Source of the DNA: Lojkania enalia
Taxonomy: Eukaryota; Ascomycota; Dothideomycetes; Pleosporales
NCBI GenBank assembly: GCA_010094045.1
Contig: ML986583.1
Coordinates: 694,737-758,736, forward strand
Length of the DNA: 64,000 nt
Direction: 5' to 3'
Shown here: one piece after another, positions 34,951 to 45,794 of the stretch
How the letters are laid out: every line of letters starts with the position of its first letter
Position numbering within the stretch: position 1 is the stretch's first letter
Translations under genes and position numbers: made by a program
Notes under the pieces: model-generated
What the model was told of the DNA's origin: nothing
The model's database searches: none
What the model saw: the letters and a program-made list of their open reading frames with translations, nothing else

Positions 34951-35816
34951 ATGGGCAGACTAGAGGGAAAGGTCGCTATTGTGACAGGTATTGCACCAAT
35001 CGGTGTTCCATTAACAGAAAACTCGCTGACCTGACATTCAGGTGCTGGATCAGGCTTCGGAGCTGGGATCTCTACGGCATTTGCTGCCGAAGGATGCAGA
35101 GTCCTCGTATGCGATATCAATGAAGTAGGCGGAAAAGCTACGGCAAAGACAAATCCCTTACTTCTCTCCTTCCACAAGATGGACGTCACCAAAGCTGTAG
35201 ACTGGAAGGCGACCATGGACATGGCCATGCAGCAGTTCGGCAAAGTAGATATTTTGGTTAATAATGCTGGAACAAGTTATAGGAACAAACAAACGGTAGA
35301 GGTCACAGAAGAGGAATTTCAGAAGACGTTCGACGTAAATGTCAAGGGAGTCTATCTTGGCTGCAATGCATGGATTCCACAAGCAATCGATCGGAAGGAA
35401 GGTGGCGTCATTATCAACATTGCAAGCGTGGGAGCTACGCGACCGAGACCAGGCTTGGTATGGTACAATGCTTCAAAAGGAGCTGTCTGGAACGCAAGTA
35501 TTTCCTGTTTTATAACTAAAGGTGTCAGCTTTCGCTAAGTTTGACATAGGCGACGAAAGGGCTCGCTTCAGAATACGGCCCGCACCAAATACGAGTCAAT
35601 AGTATCTGTCCGTTGGTCACTGGCACTGGCCTTTTTTCTCACTTCACAGGAATGGAAGACACGCCAGAGAATCGCCAAAAGTTTATTTTCAATGTACCGA
35701 TGGGACGAATTGGAGAGGTCGATGATGTTTCTTCAGCCTGCGTTTTTATGGCCAGTTCAGAGGCTAAGTTCATAACTGGCGTTAACCTAGAAGTTGATGG
35801 TGGCCGGTGCATTTGA
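34951..35816 (+). CDS. Short-chain dehydrogenase/reductase (classical SDR)
   Basis: NAD(P)-dependent oxidoreductase; substrate unknown. Three exons (34951-34987, 35042-35493, 35550-35816) give 251 residues. Cofactor motif TGAGSGFG is at 12-19, NNAG at 86-89, catalytic Ser141 in INIASVGA, and YxxxK as Tyr154-Lys158 in YNASK. The C-terminal VDGGRCI is typical of SDRs such as FabG and glucose dehydrogenase. The second intron appears to be a GC-AG intron: donor GCAAGT at 35494 and acceptor ATAG at 35549. Only this choice yields the expected WNATKGLASEYGPHQIRVNS continuity. Divergently paired with SSADH, so it may supply or relieve an aldehyde in the same catabolic route (inference). All catalytic residues are present. 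Confidence 0.9.
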
Positions 35817-36006
35817 ACGCATGTCTATCAAGCTGATCACATGATAAGCGGATAAGAACAGAAATACTAAAATTATCATTCATTAATCTGTAGGGTATCA
35901 TTACAGATGCTATGGTATAAGCATGTCATCATCCTCGTGATATTAGTACAATTTAGTTTTGTGAAAGGAATATTCTAATCCCGCTATCTTACGCCGTGTA
36001 GTCAGC

Positions 36007-36417
36007 CTAGTAGCGGCGACGAGAGCGACGGCCATCAGTGCCATGCATTCGGCGGGTGCCAGCAGCCTTCATATTCATTAGTATATAGTCAAGTATTTAG
36101 GACCAGAATCGACGAACCTTGAGACCAGGGCGCCTTGTGAGAGAACCCCTCAATTTCATCATAGCTCCCGCAACCTTGTCGCCCATAGTAGCGTGCCTCT
36201 TGTGGTGATGAACCCCAGTAGTATGAGCTCCATGACCTCCAGTAGTTCTCGTTGTCCTAGTGGTCGTAGTTGTCGTTGTCGTAGTCGTGCCCGCAGGAAC
36301 ACGATGGGCGGTTCGCTTAGGGCCCAAAAGACGAGTCTTAAGGCTCGGACGAGCTGTCGTGCGGGTAGTCCGCGTGGTACGGGGTGAAGTAGTGTGGTGG
36401 GTATGACGGAAAGGCAT
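36007..36417 (-). CDS. Small basic Thr/His-rich conserved fungal protein
   Basis: Two exons (36417-36118 and 36066-36007, intron 51 bases, phase 0) encode 119 residues. The N-terminal half is extremely Thr/Arg-rich with a run of ten threonines and HH/HHH clusters. The C-terminal half (KVAGAMMKLRGSLTRRPGLK, then AAGTRRMHGTDGRRS) looks like a conserved module of an unnamed Pezizomycotina family, by recollection. Predicted pI is very high; there is no signal peptide. The donor is GTTCGT, weak, but the intron joins the module exactly. A TATA-like TATAAATA (36540-36547, minus strand) lies 123 bases upstream, suggesting a strongly or inducibly expressed gene. Function unknown. Confidence 0.75.
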
Positions 36418-37561
36418 AATGAATGATTTGTCAATTAATTCCCAGTTGTATTAGACTGGCTGAGGTATGTGATTCAGAGGCCAAGGTGGTTGTTAAGTTG
36501 GGTATTGGAGACAGCATAGGATAGAAGAGGCCCAAAGTATATTTATACCTAGAGTGTGTGCTATACAAGTGAATAACGACCCTGAAAACAGGTTCATGAA
36601 GCATAGTCCCCAAGTTCAGGAAGGATCACCCCTTCACGTCATATGCAGGGCAGCTGCGGTGGCGCATGACTGGTATTCCACCAATCAAAGCCAGTTTCAG
36701 CCCGCTCTTGTGGCTTGAGGGTGAATCAATCGCGGGGATTTTTGAGTGGTCGAGACCCTTATAGGGTTTAGTGAAGGGTTGAGACCCTGCTTTAGAATCG
36801 GTGACGTCATCTAGATTGCGACATCATCACCCTTAACTACACATCGAACATCGTCGTTGCGATCTCAAGATTAAGGGCTTCAATGACCCGACTGGAGGAT
36901 GCATGAGCGCGGCAAGAACTGCATATTTCGAGTCAGTCCCTATCCAGGTGATCATGGGTAATATTCGAAACTCTACGCTCCGCGTTATAACCATGACCCA
37001 CCTTTACACCAGAATTATTCATCGCACGCAATATCATACTTTATTCCGAGGACGATGATCTCAATAGTAGCAACTTCCAAAATATTTTCAGTCCACTAGT
37101 TGAGCCCTTATTGTCTTAAGGTGTCAGCGCTCCGGTGCCTCGTGATTTAATACAAACGACATCAGCCCAAACATAACTACAAAAGATGGCTTCTTGCACC
37201 ATATAATCCTTCTAGATATTAAATATCTCTATTTGCCAGGCCTGTTAATATCAGAATTTTGCCAATTTGAATTGACAATAAGTCTCGCCCAGTGCAATTT
37301 GTGGTGAGAGGCGAATCTTGGCTCAGGGATGGAGATGAGGAGCCGAACTGGTTGATTGAGGATGGCCAGCAGGCCATATTTATGTATATAAGGAAGGGTA
37401 TATCAGCTGATATCCAGCGTGATTTGATATCGTGCGACGGCATCCGATACAACCTGCAACCGGATAACTTGCTCCCGTACGGTAGTAGGAAATCGTACTC
37501 AGTAGACTCGCCAAATCCCTATTACACAATTAATACTTGATCACCACGGTGACGATTCAGT
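36418..37561. other. Divergent promoter region of the small basic gene and the SDR relic
   Basis: About 1.1 kb. It holds TATA-like boxes facing each way (minus-strand TATAAATA at 36540-36547; TATATAA at 37385-37391 for the relic). An 82-codon frame at 37292-37540 is not supported. Confidence 0.55.
36540..36547 (-). promoter_or_regulatory. TATA box of the small basic protein gene
   Basis: TATAAATA read on the minus strand, 123 bases upstream of the ATG at 36417. Confidence 0.5.
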
Positions 37562-38199
37562 ATGAGCGACAAGGGTCAGTACGAGCAGGGTAAGAATTCA
37601 CATATATCTAAGGGACCTTGAAGGGCTAATAAGCATTGAAAGACCACCAGCCGCCAATTCAACATCAGAAATTCCCCGGTCGTATGCTAACATGAATCCG
37701 GCTCCTAAACCAGATCATCTTCCCACCTCCGACGGTGGATCCCAGCTCTACAAGTCGGCCGGAAAACTTAATGGAAGGAAGGCTCTAATCACGGGAGGCG
37801 ATTCCGGTGTCGGCCGTTCGATTGCAGTTCTGTTCGCCATGGAAGGCGCCAACAGTTTCATCGCATATCTACCACAAGAGGAGAGGGGTGCACAACAAGC
37901 AAAGAAGCTAGTCGAAGAGAAATATTATAAATGCTACCTACACTCCACCGATCTAAAGGATAGACGGAACTGCAAGAAGCTCGTCGAGAATGCCTTGAAA
38001 CAACTAGGTGGGGTCGACATTCTAATCAACAACGCTGCGACGCAACTTATAGTTGAAGATATCAAGGACTTAGAGGAGTAGGACACGATCTTTGATACTA
38101 CAAATGACCGGGAACTGACGATGTGATAGGAGCCAGTAGATCGACACTTTCAACACCAATATCCATGTAAATGGCGGTATGTTTACGACATCTTGAGAA
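37562..38199 (+). pseudogene. Decaying SDR gene (YhdF/glucose-ribitol dehydrogenase type)
   Basis: Resembles stress-type SDRs of about 300 residues that begin with a KDQxPPxQxQxFPG leader. A first exon (37562-37589), a normal intron (37590-37642) and a DHQPPIQHQKFPG stretch are recognisable. The frame then breaks within CCCGGTCGTATGCTAACATG: the following block (MNPAPKPDH, TSDGGSQLYKSAGKLNGRKA, LITGGDSGVGRSIAVLF, VDILINNAA) is in another frame. After a remnant intron (38078-38129) there is an in-frame TAG (38137-38139) before IDTFNTNIHVNG, then a TGA, and the catalytic Ser-Tyr-Lys half is missing altogether. So both a frameshift and a 3' loss are visible. A TATA box remains upstream. A shortened but expressed 129-residue fragment is less likely. 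Confidence 0.7.
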
Positions 38200-39586
38200 G
38201 GGGGGTGTTGTATGAGGTCCCGTTGATAGATTTGGGTGTTTACGTAAAGGAAAAAGCTACGATCATCAAAAATTTTACCTGAGTAGTGACACGTTTCCTC
38301 TTCGTTATCAAATTGAGCGTTGATCCTGCATTTATGTGCATGAGGTAAACAACAGCTCAACCAGAGTATTGCACACACTATAACCATATCAACCGCAAAC
38401 TCGGAAGCGCCTAATATCATTTTGAGCGAAGTAACCCTAGATGCTATAACAAATAGTTCCTTACCAAAGCAGATATCTGATGCTCGAATGTGCATTACTT
38501 TTCCAAATAGTCCGCATTGGCTGGCTCTACTATATAGAAACTTGTTATTCTCAATTTCTAGTTTACAATACATTCCTCACTTATACGTTAGAGAGACAGG
38601 GCGATAACCGATAGCTGTGCCTCGTGTCCAAACAGGTTCCTCCCTAAATTTCCCTAAACCCGTTCGTCTTGAAGGATTTGCTCCCTATGCAGAAACGAAA
38701 CGATTGATTGAAACACTCAAGCGGATTAGAATAAAGTAATGTAGGCTGAAGGGCATGCTACCTCCGGATTCCGGGTTTGTACGCTTGAAGCTGACTGATT
38801 AAACACTCTTCATAAAGATTGATCAATCATCCTATGCTCTCGACTCTGGTGTAGGCATTTGTTCGTCCACAACCCGGCTAAGCCCTTCTTGTGATTTTAC
38901 TCCTTACGATCTCCGAACAAGAAATATTCCACGCCGTCTACTCGAGGTAGGGTCGATAGTCCTTATCCCTTGGCCAGTGGATTAGCAACAGTATTTTGAG
39001 TCCGGTGCTCGAAGGATAGGGTACCAAGTATCAACGGGTTAAGGGTGGAACAAAATGGTTGAAGTTATCTTTGTATCGGAGTTTGTCGTTGGTATTATAA
39101 AACGCCCTGTTTTGACCAGTGGCTGGTAGATAGACCGACAAGAAGCTATCGTGTATATTTAGCCGACTAGTCATTGATACTACAAAGAACCTGCAACCTG
39201 CTTCGCTCCTGATTAGCTTATGACATCGGCGATTCTCTCGTTAATGAGTTAGATTCAACGAAGCCTGGTAGAGAAAACGTGGCTCGGCCATCAGGAACAT
39301 AGATGCGGAATGAAAAACATTCGTTCAGGCACTTGGGATGAAGATATCAGAGGAAAAGGCTAATTGTCTTGTGCGAACATCATCATGCCTTAGGCGCAAC
39401 CACATTCTTATTTCTCGGAGCCAGCACGCACTATCTACTTAAATCAGTCAGCACGCTACTATTTATTCTCCCAACCCCAAAGGTATTTGCACAAGACTGA
39501 TTACGCATAGTCACCCTCCACGCAAACCCAAAAGCCTCCTCCTAGCCCAAAACCCCTAGGAATTCTTATCCAAAAACTCCGAAACC
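38200..39586. other. Intergenic, no recognised gene
   Basis: AT-rich 1.4 kb after the SDR relic. A minus-strand 167-codon frame (38070-38573) overlaps the relic and shows no family features. The missing 3' half of the SDR was not found here. Confidence 0.55.
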
Positions 39587-39947
39587 ATGTACAATTACAC
39601 AACCTACCCCTCCTTTCCCCAATTAGATCCCCAGGTAAATTCCTAGCTTCACCTTTAAAAAAAATTTCTGCTTGTCGTACATTCCTCCTACACACCATAA
39701 ACAGAAAACGGTTATGCATGCGAGCATCTCGCATCATTCACACTGCCACTCGTGCAAGAAAAATGAAAAGGAAAAATTCACCGAGAACTTGGGCGATACC
39801 CTTGAATCGCATCATCCCGCCCATGCATGTTCCGCACATACATGTGTGATCCTACCCCCGCACGGGCCTCACATATGCATGTATGAAACCCGTCATGTAG
39901 CCCTGCAGCGCAGTTCCGGACGGTTTGTGGACACCGATGTAGTGTAG
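39587..39947 (+). CDS. Candidate Cys/His-rich microprotein (96 aa)
   Basis: An ATG in good context (GAAACCATG) opens 16 codons (39587-39634). A GTAAAT donor, a 70-base intron with a long pyrimidine stretch ending AAACAG, and an in-frame second exon of 80 codons (39705-39947) follow. The product starts MYNYTTYPSFPQLDPQ and is rich in Cys and His (HHSHCHSCKKN; HHPAHACSAHTC; HGPHICMYETRH), a pattern that could bind metal. There is no signal peptide or transmembrane segment. I do not recognise the family. Splice signals, start context and the patterned residues support a real gene, but no homology was testable. Flanked by long gene-poor stretches. Confidence 0.42.
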
Positions 39948-42615
39948 CGGCGAGGTCGGGGTCTAGTTTGTACGGCCGATTAGCTTTTTCGATAAATTGG
40001 ACATTTCCCGGACAGAGGAAGGTGCATGGTGGGTGGTATAGCCGTTTCGCCTGGAAGGCTAAGGATGGGGGGTGGGCTTGTGGTGGTGCGTTTACGGATA
40101 TTGGAGACGTTTTATAGCTGGATGGATAGAGTTTATTTTGACGTGGTTGTGGCATTTAGGAGGGTTCCGCTTCGGTATGGCATAGTGAAATTGGGTCTTT
40201 GAATGTTGCCCGAGGGTGATGTACGCTGCACTTAATGATACGCCACATTCACGCTGTTGCGTGATGTTCGAGAAACGAAACTATTACTAGCTTTTAGGAA
40301 CATAATACCGAAAGTCTGCCTACGATGATCAACGCCGTCTCACAAGTATGTTGTTAGCAACACGGAGAAACCAGACAATCCTTTCTCTTATTACTATTGG
40401 AGAGCGGAATCGGGAGTGGCTTATGGCGCTGCGGATAATATCTTGGCGGTGCCACATTGTCGGACTCCTCGGACTTCGATAGAGGGTGGACCGTGATCGG
40501 AATATTTTGCCTTTATTGTAGTCGATTCTGCCTTGAGGAAGCCCTATTCGATAGCATGTTTCTACAATTAGGTCGTTACTGAAACAAGCTGAATAGAACA
40601 ATTAAAACGAATGTTTTCTCGGGAGGAGATCATAGGTCGAAACAAAAAACCATACCATGTCAAAGGCACCCTATAGTGGTTGGTCTCGCAAGCGGTGGAA
40701 GTTCTGTCCATCCATGATTCAAGATGTTTTATATATCGTGTACGGCAAATATCAATTATTCTAAACGACTACTCTTTCGCAGTTCAGGATGCAGTTGTTA
40801 GATAGGCTTTCAAAGTCTCTCGGAGAAATACTTCCTACGATATATCTAGCGAGCGAAGAGGCCGAGGCAGGTAAAGGTATACGACTCCCCCAAAATAGAG
40901 TTGGTATTGTCAGCATGTAGAATCCAAAAGTCTGGAATTGACGACTTAGGTACATGTCAGCCTTGCTGATCTGGGAATCTATTGTATCCAATTGTAGACC
41001 GCACGGGACATGTCGTAATCTCCTGCTGTTTAATACTACCTAATTTGTCCATGTCGATTCACAAATGCCTCCTAAACTAAATTCCAATTAGTATTATGCA
41101 AGGCTGTCTGGGCCGGTATTCATGCACCGAAAATCAGATTTGGCCTTTACAGGGCTGGTGGGCTGTCCTTCTAGCGTTTGGACGCGTAGTTCTAGGTGCT
41201 TGTCAACTATTCTATAATTGTGGTTAGCCACACCGTCGGGAGAAGCACGAATTTTCCGGGCATTATGCCTAGAATAGGTTAGGTAAGTAAAATAGCTCTC
41301 GTTTTTGAAACTCTAAAACCGATGGCTTGGGGTAGTGGGCGTCAAGGTTGTTGAGGCAAGGCGGTTTTCTTCAGTTGCCATGATATCTAGCATTCATAAT
41401 AACGTAATAGGAGGGGGGAGGCGTCTCGCGAATTAGCCGTTGCCATGTTCACATCTGCCTAGTGTAATTAAATTCGTTAGCGTAAAAATTTTCGGAGTGT
41501 GGGGTTTGACAGACATGTGAACATGATTTCTTACACTTGCATAAGTAGTTGGGCCTCTAATATGTCTAGGCCTCGTACGCGTGAAACAGACTCCACCCAA
41601 GGTTGGACGGCTGCAGCATGGAGCAGCACGGCCCCACATTCGTTGGGACCTAGACTATGGTTCCAATTACGGATTCAACATTGAATAATCGGTATATGCG
41701 AGGTTGAGGGCCCTCGGCTACGTGTTTTCCTCCATCCCGGAGTCGTGTACGAGCCACGGACGCACTAACCGTTTGCCGATCTGGCGGATGGGGTTCGTGA
41801 CTGCCGAGAACAGATGTAGTTTGAAGCGTGGCGAAAGGCTGGCCGAGCGCTGTCTATAAATCTGAACAATATCTGGCACGGGGCAAGGGTGGTCTAGAGG
41901 TAGAAGATATCAACAATAGGATGCTTCTCTGGATGGATTCATGGGGACTGGTTCCATAACAATACAATGATCTATCTACGCATTTATTGGTCCTTGTACT
42001 CCACCCTATATTGCTTTCAACCTTACGAAAATTAGATGAGAATATGATATTAGCCTTTCCATTGAATGCTTATGTCTAGATGCGAAAGAGTCGTACGCTG
42101 ATGATGGGCCATAGTGCACGGCATTTTTTGAAGCGTGAATGAAGGGGAGTGGTGGCTTGGTTGAGACAATCGGAAATGCGAAGAGTGCGCTGATAAGGCT
42201 GAAGACGCCTCAAACTATTGCGATAGCCACTCTGCACGTAACTTTGGTATAGCCTCACCATCGATCCGATCTAATGTAGGATGCCTATGAGTGAGACATA
42301 TATTGTTGGTCTGTTAATCAACGCCGATACGTTACCGTGTCAGCCAATAAGCAAGCTGGGGATGATTGCTGGTAGTATGATGCTGCAGGAGACGGATGAG
42401 GATGCCTTGTGTATGGGCATCGGAGGAGTAGCGAGGCAGACTCCTAGTCTACTTAAGAATTCGGTAGCCATGTTTGGGTTGAGGAAGCGAGCACGTGATC
42501 ATTGTCTCGGTGTACAGCCACGTTAACGCGTCGCAGCGAATCTTGGCTACTAACGATTTCGCATAGTGAGCCTATAGGTCTCTATATTCCCACATCTTGT
42601 CCCTAAGGGTTGTCC
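39948..42615. other. Gene-poor 2.7 kb region
   Basis: No frame I can support on either strand. The right end is the 3' flank of YVH1. A 125-codon minus frame opposite the Cys/His candidate (39778-40155) and an 81-codon plus frame (42281-42526) lack family features. Confidence 0.5.
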
Positions 42616-44077
42616 TCATAAGTTCTGTCTAGTATTCGGTGGGCCTGGCAACGGGGTGGCAGCCCCTGGTGGACGACGGATCTCCGCCATAAATGGACGT
42701 ATCCTCATCTCGTCTATTCGACCTTTGGAAAGACTAATTCCCGGAACAACCCACCCGCCACAGTTGCATTGCATCCCCTGCCAGGCATATTTACCAACAT
42801 TGGTATGACACTTGGGGCATTCAAGGCGCCCATCCAGTTTACCTTGCTCAAGCTCCGGCCGCATCCAGGACAAAGGGTCTAGGAAATAGTGAGCACAGCT
42901 CTGGAATGGGAGTGCATCTGTTTTTTCTTCGTTCCGATTGCTCATGAAAGAGGAGTGTTGTACGAGATATTGGGAAGTCGCAAGCGGCCGTCTGTGTCCA
43001 TATGAGCGTTTGTGGGTATTGGGCCCATAGAGTGGAATCATAGTGGCATTAAGACAAGTCATTATGTAACATAGGTCCACATACCTGCATTTCCGACATC
43101 TCAACTCAAATTCGGCATGTTTATCTATGGCATGCTCATCTTCAAAGCGGATCTTTTCTGCCTCTGGAGCTTGGCCGCACGCCCGGCTGAGTTCTATTTC
43201 ACGCTGATATACCCAGCGCTGGTAGGCAGGTGTCTCCTCGATATTCTCGGGTGCGTGCATCTGGCCATACAGCTCTAATTGCTCCATGAAACCTGAGTTC
43301 GGTTCACATATGCTTCGGGCTTTGCGTAAATGACTTAATGCTTGGGAAGCGTCGATGTTATGCTTTCGCATCAAATAAGCGATGACACAAGTAGCCGATC
43401 GTGATTTTCCCATTGCACTAGAAAGGTGGAAAAAAAGTTGGCATCCTGAAACAAGCGGCTGGAAATAGATGGGTGGCAAACGAGCGGTGTGTGAGTGCGG
43501 GAGGAAATTCTTAGATTAGACGGGGCGCCGGGAACGAATACAAGGGGAGAAGAAGAAAAACTATTGCAGGACGCGCGGACATCAGGAGATTGCCGTGCGT
43601 GCTAGAGTGACACAACAGAAGGAGTCTGAGTGTTGAAGAAGGCGAGATTGCCAAGAAAGGTAGTAGGACTTGAAAATCAAGTGTACGCAGCTTCAGCTGC
43701 GCTGGGATCTGAACTCACCAATGCACCAGCACGCCGCCACCACTGTCGAGTCCATCTTGAATGAACTTGTTAGTGGCCGGAAAGTGCTCTAGGAGGTTTT
43801 CATCCTCGACATCATCAACCTCAACGACCATATGCTTGAAGGGGAGGAATAACTCTCTGTCCAACGGAAGGCGGAGAACGGAGAGGACGTGCGTGATATT
43901 AGCATTCTGAAGCGCTTCGCGCCGGCGCAACGTGAAAAGGCTACATATTCCTGTTTGTCAATCTCGCATGCATGCGATGCTAGCCAAACGGAGTGTAGCC
44001 GCTGATAGCATTGGGCGGAACACGTACCCGCCGATGTAGAGTTTCAAGTCGCCTGGGACTTTGTCAATGAGGGCCAT
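42616..44077 (-). CDS. yvh1: Dual-specificity protein phosphatase Yvh1 (DUSP12-like)
   Basis: Yvh1 releases Mrt4 during late 60S ribosome assembly and also affects growth and development in yeast. Four exons (44077-44028, 43940-43719, 43417-43085, 42991-42616) encode 326 residues. The DSP domain begins IDKVPGDLKLYIGG and includes NITHVLSVLRLPLD and VVEVDDVEDENLLEHFP. The CX5R signature HCAMGKSRS has Cys91 and Arg97. The C-terminal zinc-binding domain has Cys pairs in LRCRKCR, a His/Cys set near QSCAHYF and CPKC..CNCGGWVVPGISL, the family tail. Intron 2 (301 bases) splits the catalytic Cys codon (TG|T); intron 3 is 93 bases. All zinc ligands appear present. Head-to-head with the C2H2 gene, 3 kb apart. 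Confidence 0.93.
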
Positions 44078-45609
44078 GATGACCAACCCCCAAGGGCGCG
44101 ACCACGCGGGCAGGGCAGTCGGCGTAATGTGTGTAGTCGCAGAGCAACAATGGCGCAACAGTGGGAGCGCCTCTTACTGATCTTTGGCCAGGACTAGCGG
44201 CGGAGATGACGGACGGCTGGGCTGATGATTTGCGTTGTGGGAGGGTGGTGGTGACTCTGGCGAGGCTCGAGTTTTTCGCCGAGGCAATGGCCAAAGACGT
44301 AATATCACGATGCACAGCCGCTCTTGCTAGCGTAATGAGCAGCATCAGTCCAAGCGGCCGTGTTCAAACAATGTCAAGGTCGGCGAGGTCGAAGCGACGG
44401 CTACTACCCGATGCTGTCCAAGTGGGAGCTGGTTTGGGCGAGGTGCTCGATCCTCTTGGTTCGCGCCATTTAGGCTTCCAGGCGGCGGGTATCTTGCGCC
44501 ACATCCAGCCCTACGAATCACCCACGCCATTCCATGCTAAGAAATCCCCGTCCTATAGCCTATAGGCCACGGAAATGACTTGCCTAGTATAACCTATAGG
44601 GGCATAGACAGAAGATTTTTCCCATGCAATTGGGGGCCGGCGTGTCCCTGGTCGCAATACTTCATGTCCGAGCACCCTTCAGCAGTGGCCATATGGGCGG
44701 TAACTTGGTGAGGGCGGTCCAAGCAGAGTAGGACAGTTGGCACTTCTCGCAAACATCAAGTAGAGGTTGCAGCTCGCGGACGCGGATTGCGGAAGGCGTT
44801 CCAGCAGCAGCCTACTAGCGACATGCTCGCAACCACTTGCGCCTAGGCCGAAGCGTTGGTGGGTTTGAGAAGAAGGCTTGAGTGGCGGCACTGCCATTCT
44901 CCTGTACAATCATCATCGCTCGACGTGGACCAACTCCCCCTCGCTCCCAATGCCCAATACACACCAGCCGGCTTAGGCAATTGTAGAGTGCTCGGTAGAT
45001 ATTGCCTGGGCGATCGAAGGAGTTGAAAGCAAGCGACGGGGGCCAATAAGGAGCTCCGCCACCGCTGCTCGGCCGCTGCTCGGCCGCTGCTCACACTCTA
45101 CACACACAGTACGAGCGGACGTCGTCGTGCTGTTGTGTGTATCCGAGCAGATGCGTTGATCAGCAGCTGATCCTCGGCGGGACTTTCTCCGGAGTCGGAA
45201 GGGCGCACGCCAGAAGCCAGAGGAAGGGTGAGACGTTAGGTCAGAGGGAGCAGTGAATGGGATTGTGGAGGCGTCGGTGAGTGAGATTTGCGGGATGCCG
45301 CTTGTCGACTACTGTTGCAGCAGATTGCCGCCTCTGGAGGTGAGGATTGGCCTGGCGGTAAGGCTGAGCAGGGCACGGCTCTTCTTGGGATCCTGAGCAG
45401 TTGCACGCTGGGCCCGCCTTCTTCCCGCTACCCGCGCGTCGAAATGCAGCCTAGCAGATTCCGCTCGTACGCCGGCGTCTTGGTGCGGAGTGCTCACTGC
45501 ACGCACGACGCTGTCCTGTCTCTTGCAGGGCAAGTCGAGTAGTGGACTTGTCAGATCCGGCGTGCCTTAAGCCTGGCCTGGCTGGCATTGTCCAAGGTTT
45601 CCATTTTGC

Positions 45610-45636
<27 letters not shown>
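45610..45636 (+). repeat. (CTG)9 trinucleotide repeat
   Basis: Nine CTG units followed by CTC, upstream of the C2H2 gene; no supported gene spans it. Confidence 0.85.
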
Positions 45637-45640
<4 letters not shown>

Positions 45641-45773
45641 TCGACGTGCTGACGACCAGTCTGCCGGCTCTGGGGCCGTGTCGTCCACGACGTCAGACTC
45701 GAGCCAACAGCAGCGACTTGATCCACATGATGCCATCTTAACGGCGGGCAGGGCTGGAGGAGAGCAATAGCAG

Positions 45774-45794
45774 CGGCGGCGGCGGCGGCGGCGG
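45774..45794 (+). repeat. (CGG)7 trinucleotide repeat
   Basis: About seven CGG units 140 bases after the CTG tract. Confidence 0.8.

Noticed and set aside
37292..37540. 82-codon open frame upstream of the SDR relic
   Set aside because: It includes the TATA box and has no family signal; more likely promoter DNA.
37676..37710. A 35-base intron (GTCGTATGCTAAC...CCAG) that would restore the SDR frame
   Set aside because: Shorter than every other intron here, it removes the conserved PxPDH lead-in, and it does not cure the later stop and missing catalytic half.
38070..38573. 167-codon minus-strand open frame
   Set aside because: AT-rich, Cys/Phe/Ile-biased, no domain, and overlaps the SDR relic.
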